A stretch of DNA of 52,014 nucleotides from Paludibacter sp. (GTDB lineage Bacteria > Bacteroidota > Bacteroidia > Bacteroidales > Paludibacteraceae): assembly GCA_020049515.1 (NCBI GenBank), contig JAIFKQ010000011.1, forward strand, positions 1 to 52,014. Reading direction: 5' to 3'. A model generated the notes under the pieces. It made no database searches, had not been told where the DNA came from, and saw only the letters and a program-made list of their open reading frames with translations. The position numbers and the translations under genes were made by a program. Of the stretch, positions 17,398 to 26,079 are shown one piece after another (within the stretch, counting starts at the first letter, position 1; each line of letters begins with the position of its first letter).

Positions 17398-19444
17398 ATG
17401 AAAACATTCAAAATTAAATTGCTAGTTATCACTGCTACTTTAGCATTTATTTTTACTTCTTGTTTAAATGAAAAAATAAATGAATTAAACATTTCAAATA
17501 CAGCTGCATTTGAGTTTAAAACCATCAAAGATGTAAATGTATCCATTACCACTTTGACAAATGATGACAAACCATTAGGTGGTGTTTTAATTTCAATTTA
17601 CACACAAAATCCATTAGACGAAACTGGCACCTTGAAACCAAACAGTGCTAACTACTTAATGTTTAAAGGAATTACAGATGCATCAGGCTTACTCGAAAGC
17701 AAATTGGCTCCTGCAACCACGGTTGATAGCTTAATGATTTTGATAAATCAGATAGGACTACCTAACTACCATGCTATTAAGCTCGAAAGCAACAATGTAC
17801 AACTAGTTGTAGGCGGAAAAGGTGCAAGCAATGTAAGAAGCAAGGTATCGGCAAGCACGTATGTAACAATTCCACCCACTGCATGGACTACAAACAATGA
17901 TTTTTTGGTACTTGGAACATGGACGGGAGCTGGAGTACCAAACTACTTAACAACAAAAGACATCATTGCAAGTGATTTCTTATCAGATGTAAATGCTTCT
18001 CTTCCAGAGCGTATTGGATTACCTGCTTCACACCCCGAATACTTTGACACACAAGATGATGGCAGCTTAGTACTGGAAAAAGATGCCGAAGTATGGGTAA
18101 CATTTGTTCATGAAGGAGCTGGGTATAAAAACTCGCTAGCATATTATACACACCCTAATGGTACTGCTCCAGCTTCAAAATCAGATATTAAAGATCAAAC
18201 AATTATCTTTCCAAACGTTTCATTTTTAAACTCGGGAGGTGGTTTAAGCACAGGTAATAAGGTTCAATTATTCTACTACAACCAAAACACCAAATTATAC
18301 ACCGACATTTTTCCTGCAGGTACAACCGTTTGTTGGATAATTAGATCAAATGCCTGGACTGGAACTACAGTGGGGGCAGGCTTCAATTCATTCTACTCTG
18401 ATGCCAGATTTAATCCAGAAAGTACAGAAGCAGCAAGAAAACACAACGTAGTATTGAAAGATGTAGGTCGCCAATTGTTCTTATTGGGTTTTGAGGATTT
18501 ACATAGAGATAATGGATCTGACAATGACTTTAACGATGCCGTATTTTATGCCACAGTATCGCCCTACACAGCAGTAAAAAGCATAATATACAAATCAATT
18601 GACTCGGTAAAAGATAGAGATAATGATGGAGTGCCCGATGCAGGAGATGATTATCCTGACGATGCAGCTAAAGCATTTAACAACTATTATCCTGCAATAA
18701 ATCAAAATGGTACGCTTGCTTTTGAAGACTTATGGCCAGGAAAAGGTGATTATGATTTTAATGATGTGGTGGTAGATTATAATTTCAATCAGATTACAAA
18801 TGCTCAAAATAAAACGACTGCAATTGATGCCAAATTAACACTAAGAGCTAGTGGAGCAAATAACAGCAATGGTTTTGCAATAGAGTTTAACACAAATCCA
18901 GACAATGTACTGTCTGCTACTGGTCAGAACCTTACTGAAAATATTATTAATCAGAACACCAATGGAACAGAAAAAGGGCAAGCCAATGCAGTTATATTTG
19001 CTTTCGACAACGCATTTAGTTTACTTAAACGGAACCAAGGATCTGGAAGTGTTAACACCGTTGCAGCCGAAAATTATGTTAACCCAGCAGTATTAAATTT
19101 AAAAATCACTTGCTCCATTTAATCCATTCATAATTATTAATACCGATAGAGGCCGTGAAGTTCATTTACCTGGAAGTGCTCCTACTACATTGGCCAACGT
19201 AAATTTATTTGGCACAGCAAATGATGATTCGAATCTTAACACAGGTAAGTATTATATGTCAGACAAATACCTGCCTTGGGCAATCAATATTCCTATTCAA
19301 TTTGATTATCCAGCCGAAAAACAAGACATCACTCAGGCATATTTAAATTTCAACAAATGGGTAGCCAGCAGAGGTTTCAATAATATGGATTGGTACAAAT
19401 CGAATAATGGATACAGAGATAATGACAAAATATATAGTAAATAA
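17398..19444 (+). pseudogene. LruC domain-containing surface lipoprotein (DUF4114/DUF4842), frameshifted near the C-terminus
   Basis: About 680 residues over two frames. Signal peptide with lipobox FTSC (Cys22); N-terminal domain shared with the preceding lipoprotein; DUF4114-like region (about 200-390) ending FEDLHRDNGSDNDFNDAVF; Asp-rich calcium-binding segment DRDNDGVPDAGDDYPDD; LruC/DUF4842 region opening FEDLWPGKGDYDFNDVVVDY. The first frame stops at 19122. The family's continuation (APFNPFI, then DRGREVHLPG, YLPWAINIP, FNKWVASRG) resumes at 19111 in the +1 frame and ends at 19444, so one extra T or a 2-nt loss near 19110 breaks the gene. The rest is intact, so an assembly error or very recent mutation is likely. 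Family members are surface or matrix proteins of Bacteroidota, and the sigma-54 promoter places this one under the neighbouring activator. Confidence 0.85.
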
Positions 19445-19484
19445 AAGGTTGGTATAAAAAAGGGTAATTAGATTAACAAGTGAT

Positions 19485-19522
19485 AATGTCAGATGTGCAA
19501 ATAAAACCGCATGTCTGACATT
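19485..19522 (+). terminator. Hairpin after the LruC-type gene (terminator or operator)
   Basis: AATGTCAGA and TCTGACATT pair perfectly over 9 bp; GC bases further in extend the stem around a 10-nt AT-rich loop. It lies 41 nt after the stop. A T-rich but not pure T stretch follows. The arms are also part of a recurring ATGTCWGACAT palindrome, so a protein-binding role is possible. Confidence 0.5.
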
Positions 19523-19561
19523 ATTCGTATTTAAACTAAAATGTAGTGAGCTGTCAGACAT
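19486..19561. repeat. Cluster of three ATGTCWGACAT palindromes
   Basis: Copies at about 19486-19496 (one imperfect half), 19511-19521 (ATGTCTGACAT, perfect) and 19551-19561 (TGTCAGACAT, perfect core). Three copies of the same odd palindrome in 76 bp upstream of the receiver/exopolysaccharide genes suggest an operator array. Confidence 0.4.
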
Positions 19562-20020
19562 AAAAAATTTCAAAATTAGATAATAATCAACAGAATACTA
19601 ACACGTCAAAAGTAAAAGCGCTTTATTACAACGGATTACGCCTAAAGATGATGTTGTTAATTGTTATCTCAACCGTTTTTACACTCAAATTACATTATTA
19701 TATATCAACTAGATAACTTAAATAATAGCCTTCAAAACTTGACAAAAACGCCCCCCAATGTACAAACAAAACACGGAAAAGAATAGGGATAATATCAACA
19801 AGTATAACACAACAATATTGGTAAAAAGGAAGAGCATGGGAGCTATATTAACAGTAAAAATATTGAGTCAAAAAAAAAATATAAAAAAATATAGCAATTG
19901 ATAGTAGTAACATCAAAAATAATAACTATTTTTGATGATTAATACAATTATTACTTGAACGGAAAATGATTAAACCAATCAAGTTCTTCATTAAATCACA
20001 AATGTAAAACATAAAAGAAA
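19562..20020. other. Gene-free stretch upstream of the exopolysaccharide locus
   Basis: AT-rich with no credible reading frame on either strand. The only structure seen is the inverted repeat at 19911-19937. No TAnnTTTG or -24/-12 promoter was recognised with confidence, so the promoter of the locus is not identified. Confidence 0.5.
19911..19937. repeat. Perfect inverted repeat upstream of the receiver gene
   Basis: Arms CATCAAAAATA and TATTTTTGATG (11 bp each) are separated by 5 nt and centred about 97 bp upstream of the ATG at 20021. No T run follows, so an operator is more likely than a terminator. Confidence 0.4.
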
Positions 20021-20392
20021 ATGAAAAAGAAAATTTTAATTCTCGATGACAAAAGCGAGTTTCGCAGATTGACTAAATCTATTTTATCAAGTAAATACGA
20101 TGTAGAAAGTGCGGAAAATGGAATTGAAGGGCTTTCTATACTTCAAAATGGATATATGCCCGATTTAATTGTTACTGACTTAATGATGCCTGAACTAGGC
20201 GGAAAAGGTTTTGTAGAGCAAATAAAAAGTAGTGGAGCATTTAAAGATATTCCTGTAATTATTTTGTCGAGCATTGATAAAAGCGACGAAAAAATACAAT
20301 TAATTAATCTTGGTGCAAGTGACTACCTAGAAAAACCATACAATCCTGCCGAATTATTGGCTAGAATTGAAAACTTGCTCAAAAATAGATAG
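20021..20392 (+). CDS. Single-domain response regulator (receiver only)
   Basis: 123 residues: one complete receiver domain with acidic pair LDDK, phospho-acceptor D53 (LIVTDLMMPELGG), Ser/Thr switch (ILSS) and Lys in YLEKPYNP. There is no output domain, so it works as a phosphate shuttle or by protein contact (CheY/DivK-like). It stands 90 nt before the initiating glycosyltransferase, which itself carries a degenerate receiver. This suggests that phosphorylation controls polysaccharide initiation. The hybrid kinase HPt upstream is a candidate donor. Confidence 0.9.
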   Translation: MKKKILILDDKSEFRRLTKSILSSKYDVESAENGIEGLSILQNGYMPDLIVTDLMMPELGGKGFVEQIKSSGAFKDIPVIILSSIDKSDEKIQLINLGASDYLEKPYNPAELLARIENLLKNR

Positions 20393-20481
20393 TATAAGTA
20401 ATATCATTTTTTGCTGTACATATTCTCTCACAAAGCAAATTGGCGTATTAACAAACAAGACTATCACAGAAATCTAACATT

Positions 20482-21594
20482 ATGAATTACAAAGGAATAT
20501 ATATTGGGAGCAATAAGTCTTTGGTTGACAAATTGACTAAAGAAAGTGATTTGATTAGTTTTTCTATGAGCAATCATTTAATGGATGCTGTAAAATCAAT
20601 GGACTCTATTGATTTGATTATTTACGAAGAAACTGAAATAACGAATGATTTGATTTTGATAAAAAATCTCAAGGAAAATCTTTCTAATAATAAGGTTGTA
20701 TTATTCGTAATAAATGAGAACTCGTATTCACCCGATTACATCAAAATTGGGGCACATGATGTTTTTCATTTTGATTCACACCCCAATGACATTGTAAAGC
20801 GATTCGAATTTATTTTTAAAAACTACGAAACTTTAAGTGGAAGAAAAACTGAAGTTCTTCAAACGTTTAAACTTCCAGTTTGGAAACGTACATTCGACAT
20901 CTTATTCTCTGGTGGATTACTTTTATTTTTGTTACCAATTTTCATAGTCATTGCTATACTAATACGATTAGAATCTAAAGGGAAAGTTTACTATGCTTCG
21001 CCTCGGGTTGGAACTGGATACAATGTATTTGGGTTTCTCAAATTCCGCAGCATGTACACCGATGCAGATAAAAAAGTGGACAGTATGATGAAAAATAATC
21101 AATACGCCAACGATGATTCTCATAGAGAGTTTGATGATTTGCATGAGAGTGGTCCGGTATTGATTGACGACGAAGGTTTTGTAAGGGAAGGTAAAATTAA
21201 AAAACAAAAAGCTATCAAAAGAGAAAATGCATTCTTTAAAATGGCCAATGATCCACGTATCACCAAAGTGGGCAGATTGTTAAGAAACACCAGTATTGAT
21301 GAATTGCCTCAACTTATAAATGTACTGAAGGGCGATATGTCGATAGTGGGCAACAGGCCTTTACCACTTTACGAAGCAGAATTAATTACTACCGATCAAT
21401 GGGCGAAACGATTTTTGGCACCCGCCGGAATGACTGGGCTTTGGCAAGTTACCAAACGTGGGGGTTCAAACGTTATGTCGGCCGACGACAGAAAACAGCT
21501 TGATATTGAATACGCTGAAAATTTCTCATTCTGGTACGACATGAAAATTCTGCTTAAAACAATTCCTGCCATGCTTCAACATGAAAATGTGTAA
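20482..21594 (+). CDS. Initiating sugar-phosphate transferase (WcaJ/WbaP type) with N-terminal pseudo-receiver
   Basis: 370 residues. The C-terminal part (about 130-370) is a polyprenyl-phosphate hexose-1-phosphate transferase: one membrane/re-entrant helix (FDILFSGGLLLFLLP), the basic FLKFRSM motif, NDPRITKVGRLLRNTSIDELPQ in two adjoining segments, and GDMSIVGNRP, which includes the conserved acidic pair and product-binding arginines. It would load the first sugar phosphate onto undecaprenyl phosphate at the inner membrane. Residues 1-115 look like a receiver fold that has lost its phospho-acceptor (DLIIYEETEI where VTD is expected). The usual four N-terminal membrane helices of WcaJ are absent. 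It is preceded by a true receiver gene and followed 3 nt later by the TolC-like gene. Confidence 0.9.
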   Translation: MNYKGIYIGSNKSLVDKLTKESDLISFSMSNHLMDAVKSMDSIDLIIYEETEITNDLILIKNLKENLSNNKVVLFVINENSYSPDYIKIGAHDVFHFDSHPNDIVKRFEFIFKNYETLSGRKTEVLQTFKLPVWKRTFDILFSGGLLLFLLPIFIVIAILIRLESKGKVYYASPRVGTGYNVFGFLKFRSMYTDADKKVDSMMKNNQYANDDSHREFDDLHESGPVLIDDEGFVREGKIKKQKAIKRENAFFKMANDPRITKVGRLLRNTSIDELPQLINVLKGDMSIVGNRPLPLYEAELITTDQWAKRFLAPAGMTGLWQVTKRGGSNVMSADDRKQLDIEYAENFSFWYDMKILLKTIPAMLQHENV

Positions 21595-21597
21595 TCG

Positions 21598-22353
21598 ATG
21601 AACCGCATCCTTTTTTTTATTATTCTTGGTTATTTTTACCCGTTAGGTCTTTTTGCTCAAAATGAGGTAAATAGTGATTCTACTACTAATCTGATGGCTT
21701 ACAATAAGTTTGTGATTCCAGTACTAGAGGACTGTATACAATTTGCTATGAATAATTCTCCACTACTTAAAGCCAACGATCAGCAAATTGAGGTATTGCT
21801 TGAAGAGATAAAAATAAAGAAAAAAGCATGGTTAGATTTTATACAGATTGAAGCAAATACCCGCTACGGTTTATTCAATCAGGTTTCTTTGACCCAATCA
21901 AGTGAAGTTTCAGCATCCGAAGTAGCATTACAATCAGCAAAAGAACAGTTTAATTATTTTGCAGGCTTAACGGTTAAGTTACCTTTGTCATATTTTGTTG
22001 CGAATAAAAGCGAACAAAAAATTATTAAGCTCAACATTCGTGAAATGGAGCTAAAAAAAGAAGATCTGAAAAAAGAAATTACCAGATTGGTTATTATTGA
22101 GTACTTTAAATTGAAAAACTTCAGTGAAATGCTAGAAGCCCAACAAAACAATTTACAAACTGCTCAAATCGATTATCTTAAAGGACGAAATGATGTAAAA
22201 TCTGGAATGATAGGAATGACTGAATATGCTGCCATTTCCAACGCTTATACTAAATCAATGGATGCATATATTTCAACAAAAAACAGTTATTATACTGAGT
22301 ATTATTTACTTAAAATGCTTACTGGGACAAATCTTCAAAAAGATAAAAAATGA
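21598..22353 (+). CDS. TolC-like outer membrane efflux family protein, half-length
   Basis: 251 residues with an N-terminal signal peptide (ILFFIILGYFYPLGLFAQ, ending at the Gln). The mature part, beginning 'h-x-D-C-I-x-F-A-M-N-N-S-P', matches the first repeat of OEP/TolC proteins, and long amphipathic helices follow. Normal TolC proteins have two such repeats and 400 or more residues; this one has one. It lies between the initiating transferase (3-nt gap) and the Wzc-like co-polymerase (4-nt ATGA overlap). A periplasmic-bridge or outer-membrane export role replacing Wza is likely, and no Wza/SLBB protein occurs in the window. Confidence 0.7.
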   Translation: MNRILFFIILGYFYPLGLFAQNEVNSDSTTNLMAYNKFVIPVLEDCIQFAMNNSPLLKANDQQIEVLLEEIKIKKKAWLDFIQIEANTRYGLFNQVSLTQSSEVSASEVALQSAKEQFNYFAGLTVKLPLSYFVANKSEQKIIKLNIREMELKKEDLKKEITRLVIIEYFKLKNFSEMLEAQQNNLQTAQIDYLKGRNDVKSGMIGMTEYAAISNAYTKSMDAYISTKNSYYTEYYLLKMLTGTNLQKDKK

Positions 22354-24533
22354 ATATCATTAAGTTTTTAAAAATCATATCTAATAAACTCTTGTATGTT
22401 TTATTAATTCCAACTGTGGCATCAACTATAGTGTTTTTTTTAACCAAGGATTTGCCCGTTAAATATACTACATTTTCTACTATTTACTCTGGAGTAACAT
22501 CAAATAGTGGTTTGGCTGTAGAAGCTTTGAGGGTTGACAATGTTGCAACTCAAAATGAGTATAACAACTTGATGACAATTCTCAAATCGAATTCATTGTT
22601 TGAAGATGTTTCACTTCATTTACTTACTCAGCACCTTTTACTTACAAAACCCGAAAAAGAAATTATTTCAATAAAAGCATACAATGAGTTTATAAATTCT
22701 GTACCTGATGAAGTAAAAAAACTTGTTGTAAAAGGCAATTTTGAGAAAACCTACAGCAATTTAAAAAAGTACATTAAAGAGGATGAAAATAATTACATTT
22801 ATCGGTTGATGAATTTTGGAAACAAGTATTATAGTAAGCAGGCAATTTCAAATGTAAAGGGAGAGAGATTAACAAATAGCGACTTGATAAAAATTAGCTA
22901 TGAGTCGGAAGATGCGGGTATCTGTTATAATACAGTAAAATTTACAACGGAACTTTTTGTAAAGCGATACAGCACATTAAAAGTTAGTCAGTCAAATTCT
23001 ACGGTGGCTTATTTTGAAAATCAATTAAAAGAAGCAGCTTTAAAATTAAATGGAGCGGAACAAAAATTACTTGATTTCAACATTGACAACGATATAATAA
23101 ACTACTACGAACAAACAGAGCAAGTTACCACACAACAAGAAAAAATTGAGGTTAAACTGCAAGAAGTCAAAATGGAGTACGAAGCCGCTCAAGCTGTACT
23201 CATTAAATTGGAGCGTGAAATAGAAACTCGCTATAAAATTAACATTAGAAACACAGAAGTATTACGAATCCGAGAAAAGTTAGTAGATTACAACAATGCC
23301 ATTACAGCAATTGAAATTGATGAAAATTCGACAAATGCAAAACAGTTATTGGACTTAAAGAGCAAACGTAATGAGGTATTAGAGAAATTAGAGAACAAGG
23401 TAGATTCAATTTACATTTACGAAAACAAGAGTCAAGGCATTGAATCTCAGAGGTTATTATCAGAATGGCTGGATGCCGTAAAAACGCAAGAGAATTACAA
23501 TGCGCTTTTTAAATCAATGAAGGATAGGCAGATTGAATTCATGAAGCAATTTAAACGCTATGCCCCATTAGGTGCTACCATAAAACGCATTGAGCGAGAA
23601 ATTCACGTTTTTGAAAGGGAGTATTTAAGCATTTTGCAAGATTTGGGTATGGCGCGTCAGAATCAACAAAACATGGATATGCGTTCTGACATGAAAGTAT
23701 TTGATGACACCCAATTTCCAATAAATGCCATAGCCTCAAAAAAGAATTTGTATGTGACAGTAGCAGCCATGTTTTCTTTGATTTTTTTCCTTCTAGCAGT
23801 ATTTATTATTGAATTGATGGATAAAAGAATTAAAACACCGTCGTTATTGCATCAACTTACTGGGCTGAATGTGGTAGGTGCATTTTGCAAAGAGAACAAA
23901 AAGAAGTTCATAAACACAGAGATGATTGAGCAGCGAGCTGCATTAATGATTTTTGAAAAAATGCGCCAACTTGGTTCGGAGTCACCCCGCCCTTTTGTAG
24001 TACAAATTTTCAGCAGTTGGGACAATGCTGGTAAGTTATTTATTGCCAAATATTTAAGTGCCGAAATTGAACGTCATAATTTTACAGTTAAGGTGCTAAA
24101 TTTTGAACCTGAAATTAGTATCGATGGAGTAATAGCAAAATCGTTGGACAATGAAGGTGTTACCGACTTAGAAGCAATGAATTTACAAGATAAAATCAAT
24201 CAATTTGATACTTATATCGAATTATTTAATGCCGAAAATATAGTTTCTGATTTTGTAATTAGTGTGCTATCACCAGTAAGTAATGGCATAGACAACCCAG
24301 TACTTATTGCCAATGTAAAAGCAAATTTTATAGTGTATGATGCCAGTGCATTGTGGTCAGAGGCTGATAATTTTATATTGGATAAACTTAAAAATGCCGT
24401 GCCAAATGGATTGTTTGCTATTCTAACGAAAGCTGAACCTGATAATTTGGAGGAAATTTACGGCGAAATTCCGAAAAAAAGGTCATTTATCAGAAAACTG
24501 TTAAAAAAACTATTGAAACGAGTGATTAAATAG
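22350..24533 (+). CDS. Wzc/Wzz-like polysaccharide co-polymerase with degenerate tyrosine-kinase domain
   Basis: 727 residues: TM1 at about 13-31, a large periplasmic coiled-coil region (220-450), TM2 at about 470-490 (VAAMFSLIFFLLAVFII), then a 220-residue cytoplasmic domain. In active BY-kinases this domain has a GEGK(S/T) P-loop and an IDADLR Walker A'. Here the matching positions read SSWDNAGKLFIAK (near 553-565) and LNFEPEI, so the P-loop Ser/Thr and the acidic A' motif are lost. The C-terminus is basic (RKLLKKLLKRVIK) with no tyrosine cluster. It is therefore probably a structural chain-length and export subunit rather than a kinase. It overlaps the TolC-like gene by 4 nt, indicating coupled translation. 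Confidence 0.85.
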   Translation: MNIIKFLKIISNKLLYVLLIPTVASTIVFFLTKDLPVKYTTFSTIYSGVTSNSGLAVEALRVDNVATQNEYNNLMTILKSNSLFEDVSLHLLTQHLLLTKPEKEIISIKAYNEFINSVPDEVKKLVVKGNFEKTYSNLKKYIKEDENNYIYRLMNFGNKYYSKQAISNVKGERLTNSDLIKISYESEDAGICYNTVKFTTELFVKRYSTLKVSQSNSTVAYFENQLKEAALKLNGAEQKLLDFNIDNDIINYYEQTEQVTTQQEKIEVKLQEVKMEYEAAQAVLIKLEREIETRYKINIRNTEVLRIREKLVDYNNAITAIEIDENSTNAKQLLDLKSKRNEVLEKLENKVDSIYIYENKSQGIESQRLLSEWLDAVKTQENYNALFKSMKDRQIEFMKQFKRYAPLGATIKRIEREIHVFEREYLSILQDLGMARQNQQNMDMRSDMKVFDDTQFPINAIASKKNLYVTVAAMFSLIFFLLAVFIIELMDKRIKTPSLLHQLTGLNVVGAFCKENKKKFINTEMIEQRAALMIFEKMRQLGSESPRPFVVQIFSSWDNAGKLFIAKYLSAEIERHNFTVKVLNFEPEISIDGVIAKSLDNEGVTDLEAMNLQDKINQFDTYIELFNAENIVSDFVISVLSPVSNGIDNPVLIANVKANFIVYDASALWSEADNFILDKLKNAVPNGLFAILTKAEPDNLEEIYGEIPKKRSFIRKLLKKLLKRVIK

Positions 24534-24560
24534 CTAAAAAAATCATACACATTTTTTAAA

Positions 24561-26066
24561 ATGAGCACAAATCCTTCGTACGATAATCATAGAATAAAAC
24601 ATGCCGTAATGGTGATTACTGTAAGTTCATTCTTTATTTTACTGTTACTAGGGACGATGTATTTTTTTTCAAAAGACAATTTGATTTTCGGCATCGTTTT
24701 ATTAGTACTACCTATTCCAATTCTATATTTATATGTTTTTTTTGCCAATCCACGAATCGGGTTTTATTCGGTTTTAGTGGCTAATTATTTTGCTATTGGT
24801 TTGTCAAGATATATTCCTGCACCACTTGGCTTATCACTCGATGGGCTTTTGGTACTAACTTGGTTAGCAGTTATTTTTAGCCAGTTTAACAAAAAAATTA
24901 TTTGGAAAAATGCTGGAAGAGACTTTACTTACTTTGTTATCGTATGGTATGCAATGACATTTTTGCAACTGTTTAATCCTGAGGCAGTAAGTAGAGAGGC
25001 TTGGTTTTATGTTATGAGAGGTCAAGGTTTGTATGTTTTTCTGACAGTGCCCTTGGTTTACTTGATATTTAACAAGCCAAAAGATTTAGATATTTTAATA
25101 CAAACATGTGCTTGGTTTACGCTTATTGCAGTAGCCAAAGGCATTGGACAAAAGTACATGGGGGTTGACAAATGGGAACAAACTTGGCTCAACGTACCGG
25201 GCAACAGAAGTACTCATATTTTATTTGGTCAATTAAGGGTTTTTTCAATTTTTTCCGATGCAGGAACTTTTGGTAGTTCAATGGGATATTTTGGTGTAAT
25301 GTTCATTGTTTTAGGTATTCACGAAATAAAAAGTTTTTTTTATAAGTATTTCTATTTCTTCATTGGATTTGGGTCAATATTTGCCATGTTAATTTCCGGC
25401 ACTAGAAGTGCAATTGCTGTGCCATTGGTCGGTTTTGTAGTATATACAATTTTAACAAAAAAGATTAAAATCATAATTACTGTTGGAAGTATCATTTTTT
25501 TAGTGTTTTTCATTCTAAAATACACTAATATAGGACAAGGGAACTATGATATAAGGCGCATGAGAAGTGCTTTTGGGGAGGAAAACGCATCCCTAGATGT
25601 GCGCACGCAGAACAGAAAGATATTTGCAGATTATCTAAAAAACCGTCCATTTGGCGGAGGCGTAGGCTCATCGGGAAACTGGGGTTTGCGTTTTAGCCCT
25701 GGCACTGTTCTAGCTGAGACAGCCACTGATGGATTTTATATACAGATATGGGCCGAGCAAGGTATTGTTGGTTTGACATTTTACTTGATAATGATTTTTT
25801 ACTTTGCGCTGAAATCTACGTTTTTAATTTTTTTTAGACTAAAAAAACCAGAATATATTTACAAAGCAATACCGTTTACTTGCGGCATGTATGGCCTTAT
25901 GGTTTCATCATATAGTGCATCTAGTCTAGGACAATTGCCCAACATTATTATTGTATTTACAAGTATGGCATTAATATCACTTATGCCAGAATGGGAAAAA
26001 GAAGAAGAGGAAAAAGAGAAATTATTGAAAGAAAATGAACAAATATCCATAGAAAAACAAAACTAA
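24561..26066 (+). CDS. O-antigen ligase/polymerase-like membrane protein (Wzy/WaaL family)
   Basis: 501 residues with about 11-12 predicted membrane helices. A large periplasmic loop sits after the middle of the protein. It contains the 'N-R-x-G-G-G-V-G-S' type turn (KNRPFGGGVGSSGNW, about 355-370), typical of the PF04932 ligase/polymerase superfamily. The C-terminal tail is highly charged and cytoplasmic (EWEKEEEEKEKL). Position between the co-polymerase (27-nt gap) and an acyltransferase (13-nt gap) in a locus with a flippase argues for repeat-unit polymerase (Wzy) rather than ligase. Confidence 0.8.
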   Translation: MSTNPSYDNHRIKHAVMVITVSSFFILLLLGTMYFFSKDNLIFGIVLLVLPIPILYLYVFFANPRIGFYSVLVANYFAIGLSRYIPAPLGLSLDGLLVLTWLAVIFSQFNKKIIWKNAGRDFTYFVIVWYAMTFLQLFNPEAVSREAWFYVMRGQGLYVFLTVPLVYLIFNKPKDLDILIQTCAWFTLIAVAKGIGQKYMGVDKWEQTWLNVPGNRSTHILFGQLRVFSIFSDAGTFGSSMGYFGVMFIVLGIHEIKSFFYKYFYFFIGFGSIFAMLISGTRSAIAVPLVGFVVYTILTKKIKIIITVGSIIFLVFFILKYTNIGQGNYDIRRMRSAFGEENASLDVRTQNRKIFADYLKNRPFGGGVGSSGNWGLRFSPGTVLAETATDGFYIQIWAEQGIVGLTFYLIMIFYFALKSTFLIFFRLKKPEYIYKAIPFTCGMYGLMVSSYSASSLGQLPNIIIVFTSMALISLMPEWEKEEEEKEKLLKENEQISIEKQN

Positions 26067-26079
26067 AAATCTAAAAAGT

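Noticed and set aside
20401-20481. Sigma-54 promoter upstream of the initiating transferase (TTGGCGTATTAAC)
   Set aside because: It has the TGGC half but no TTG at the required spacing.
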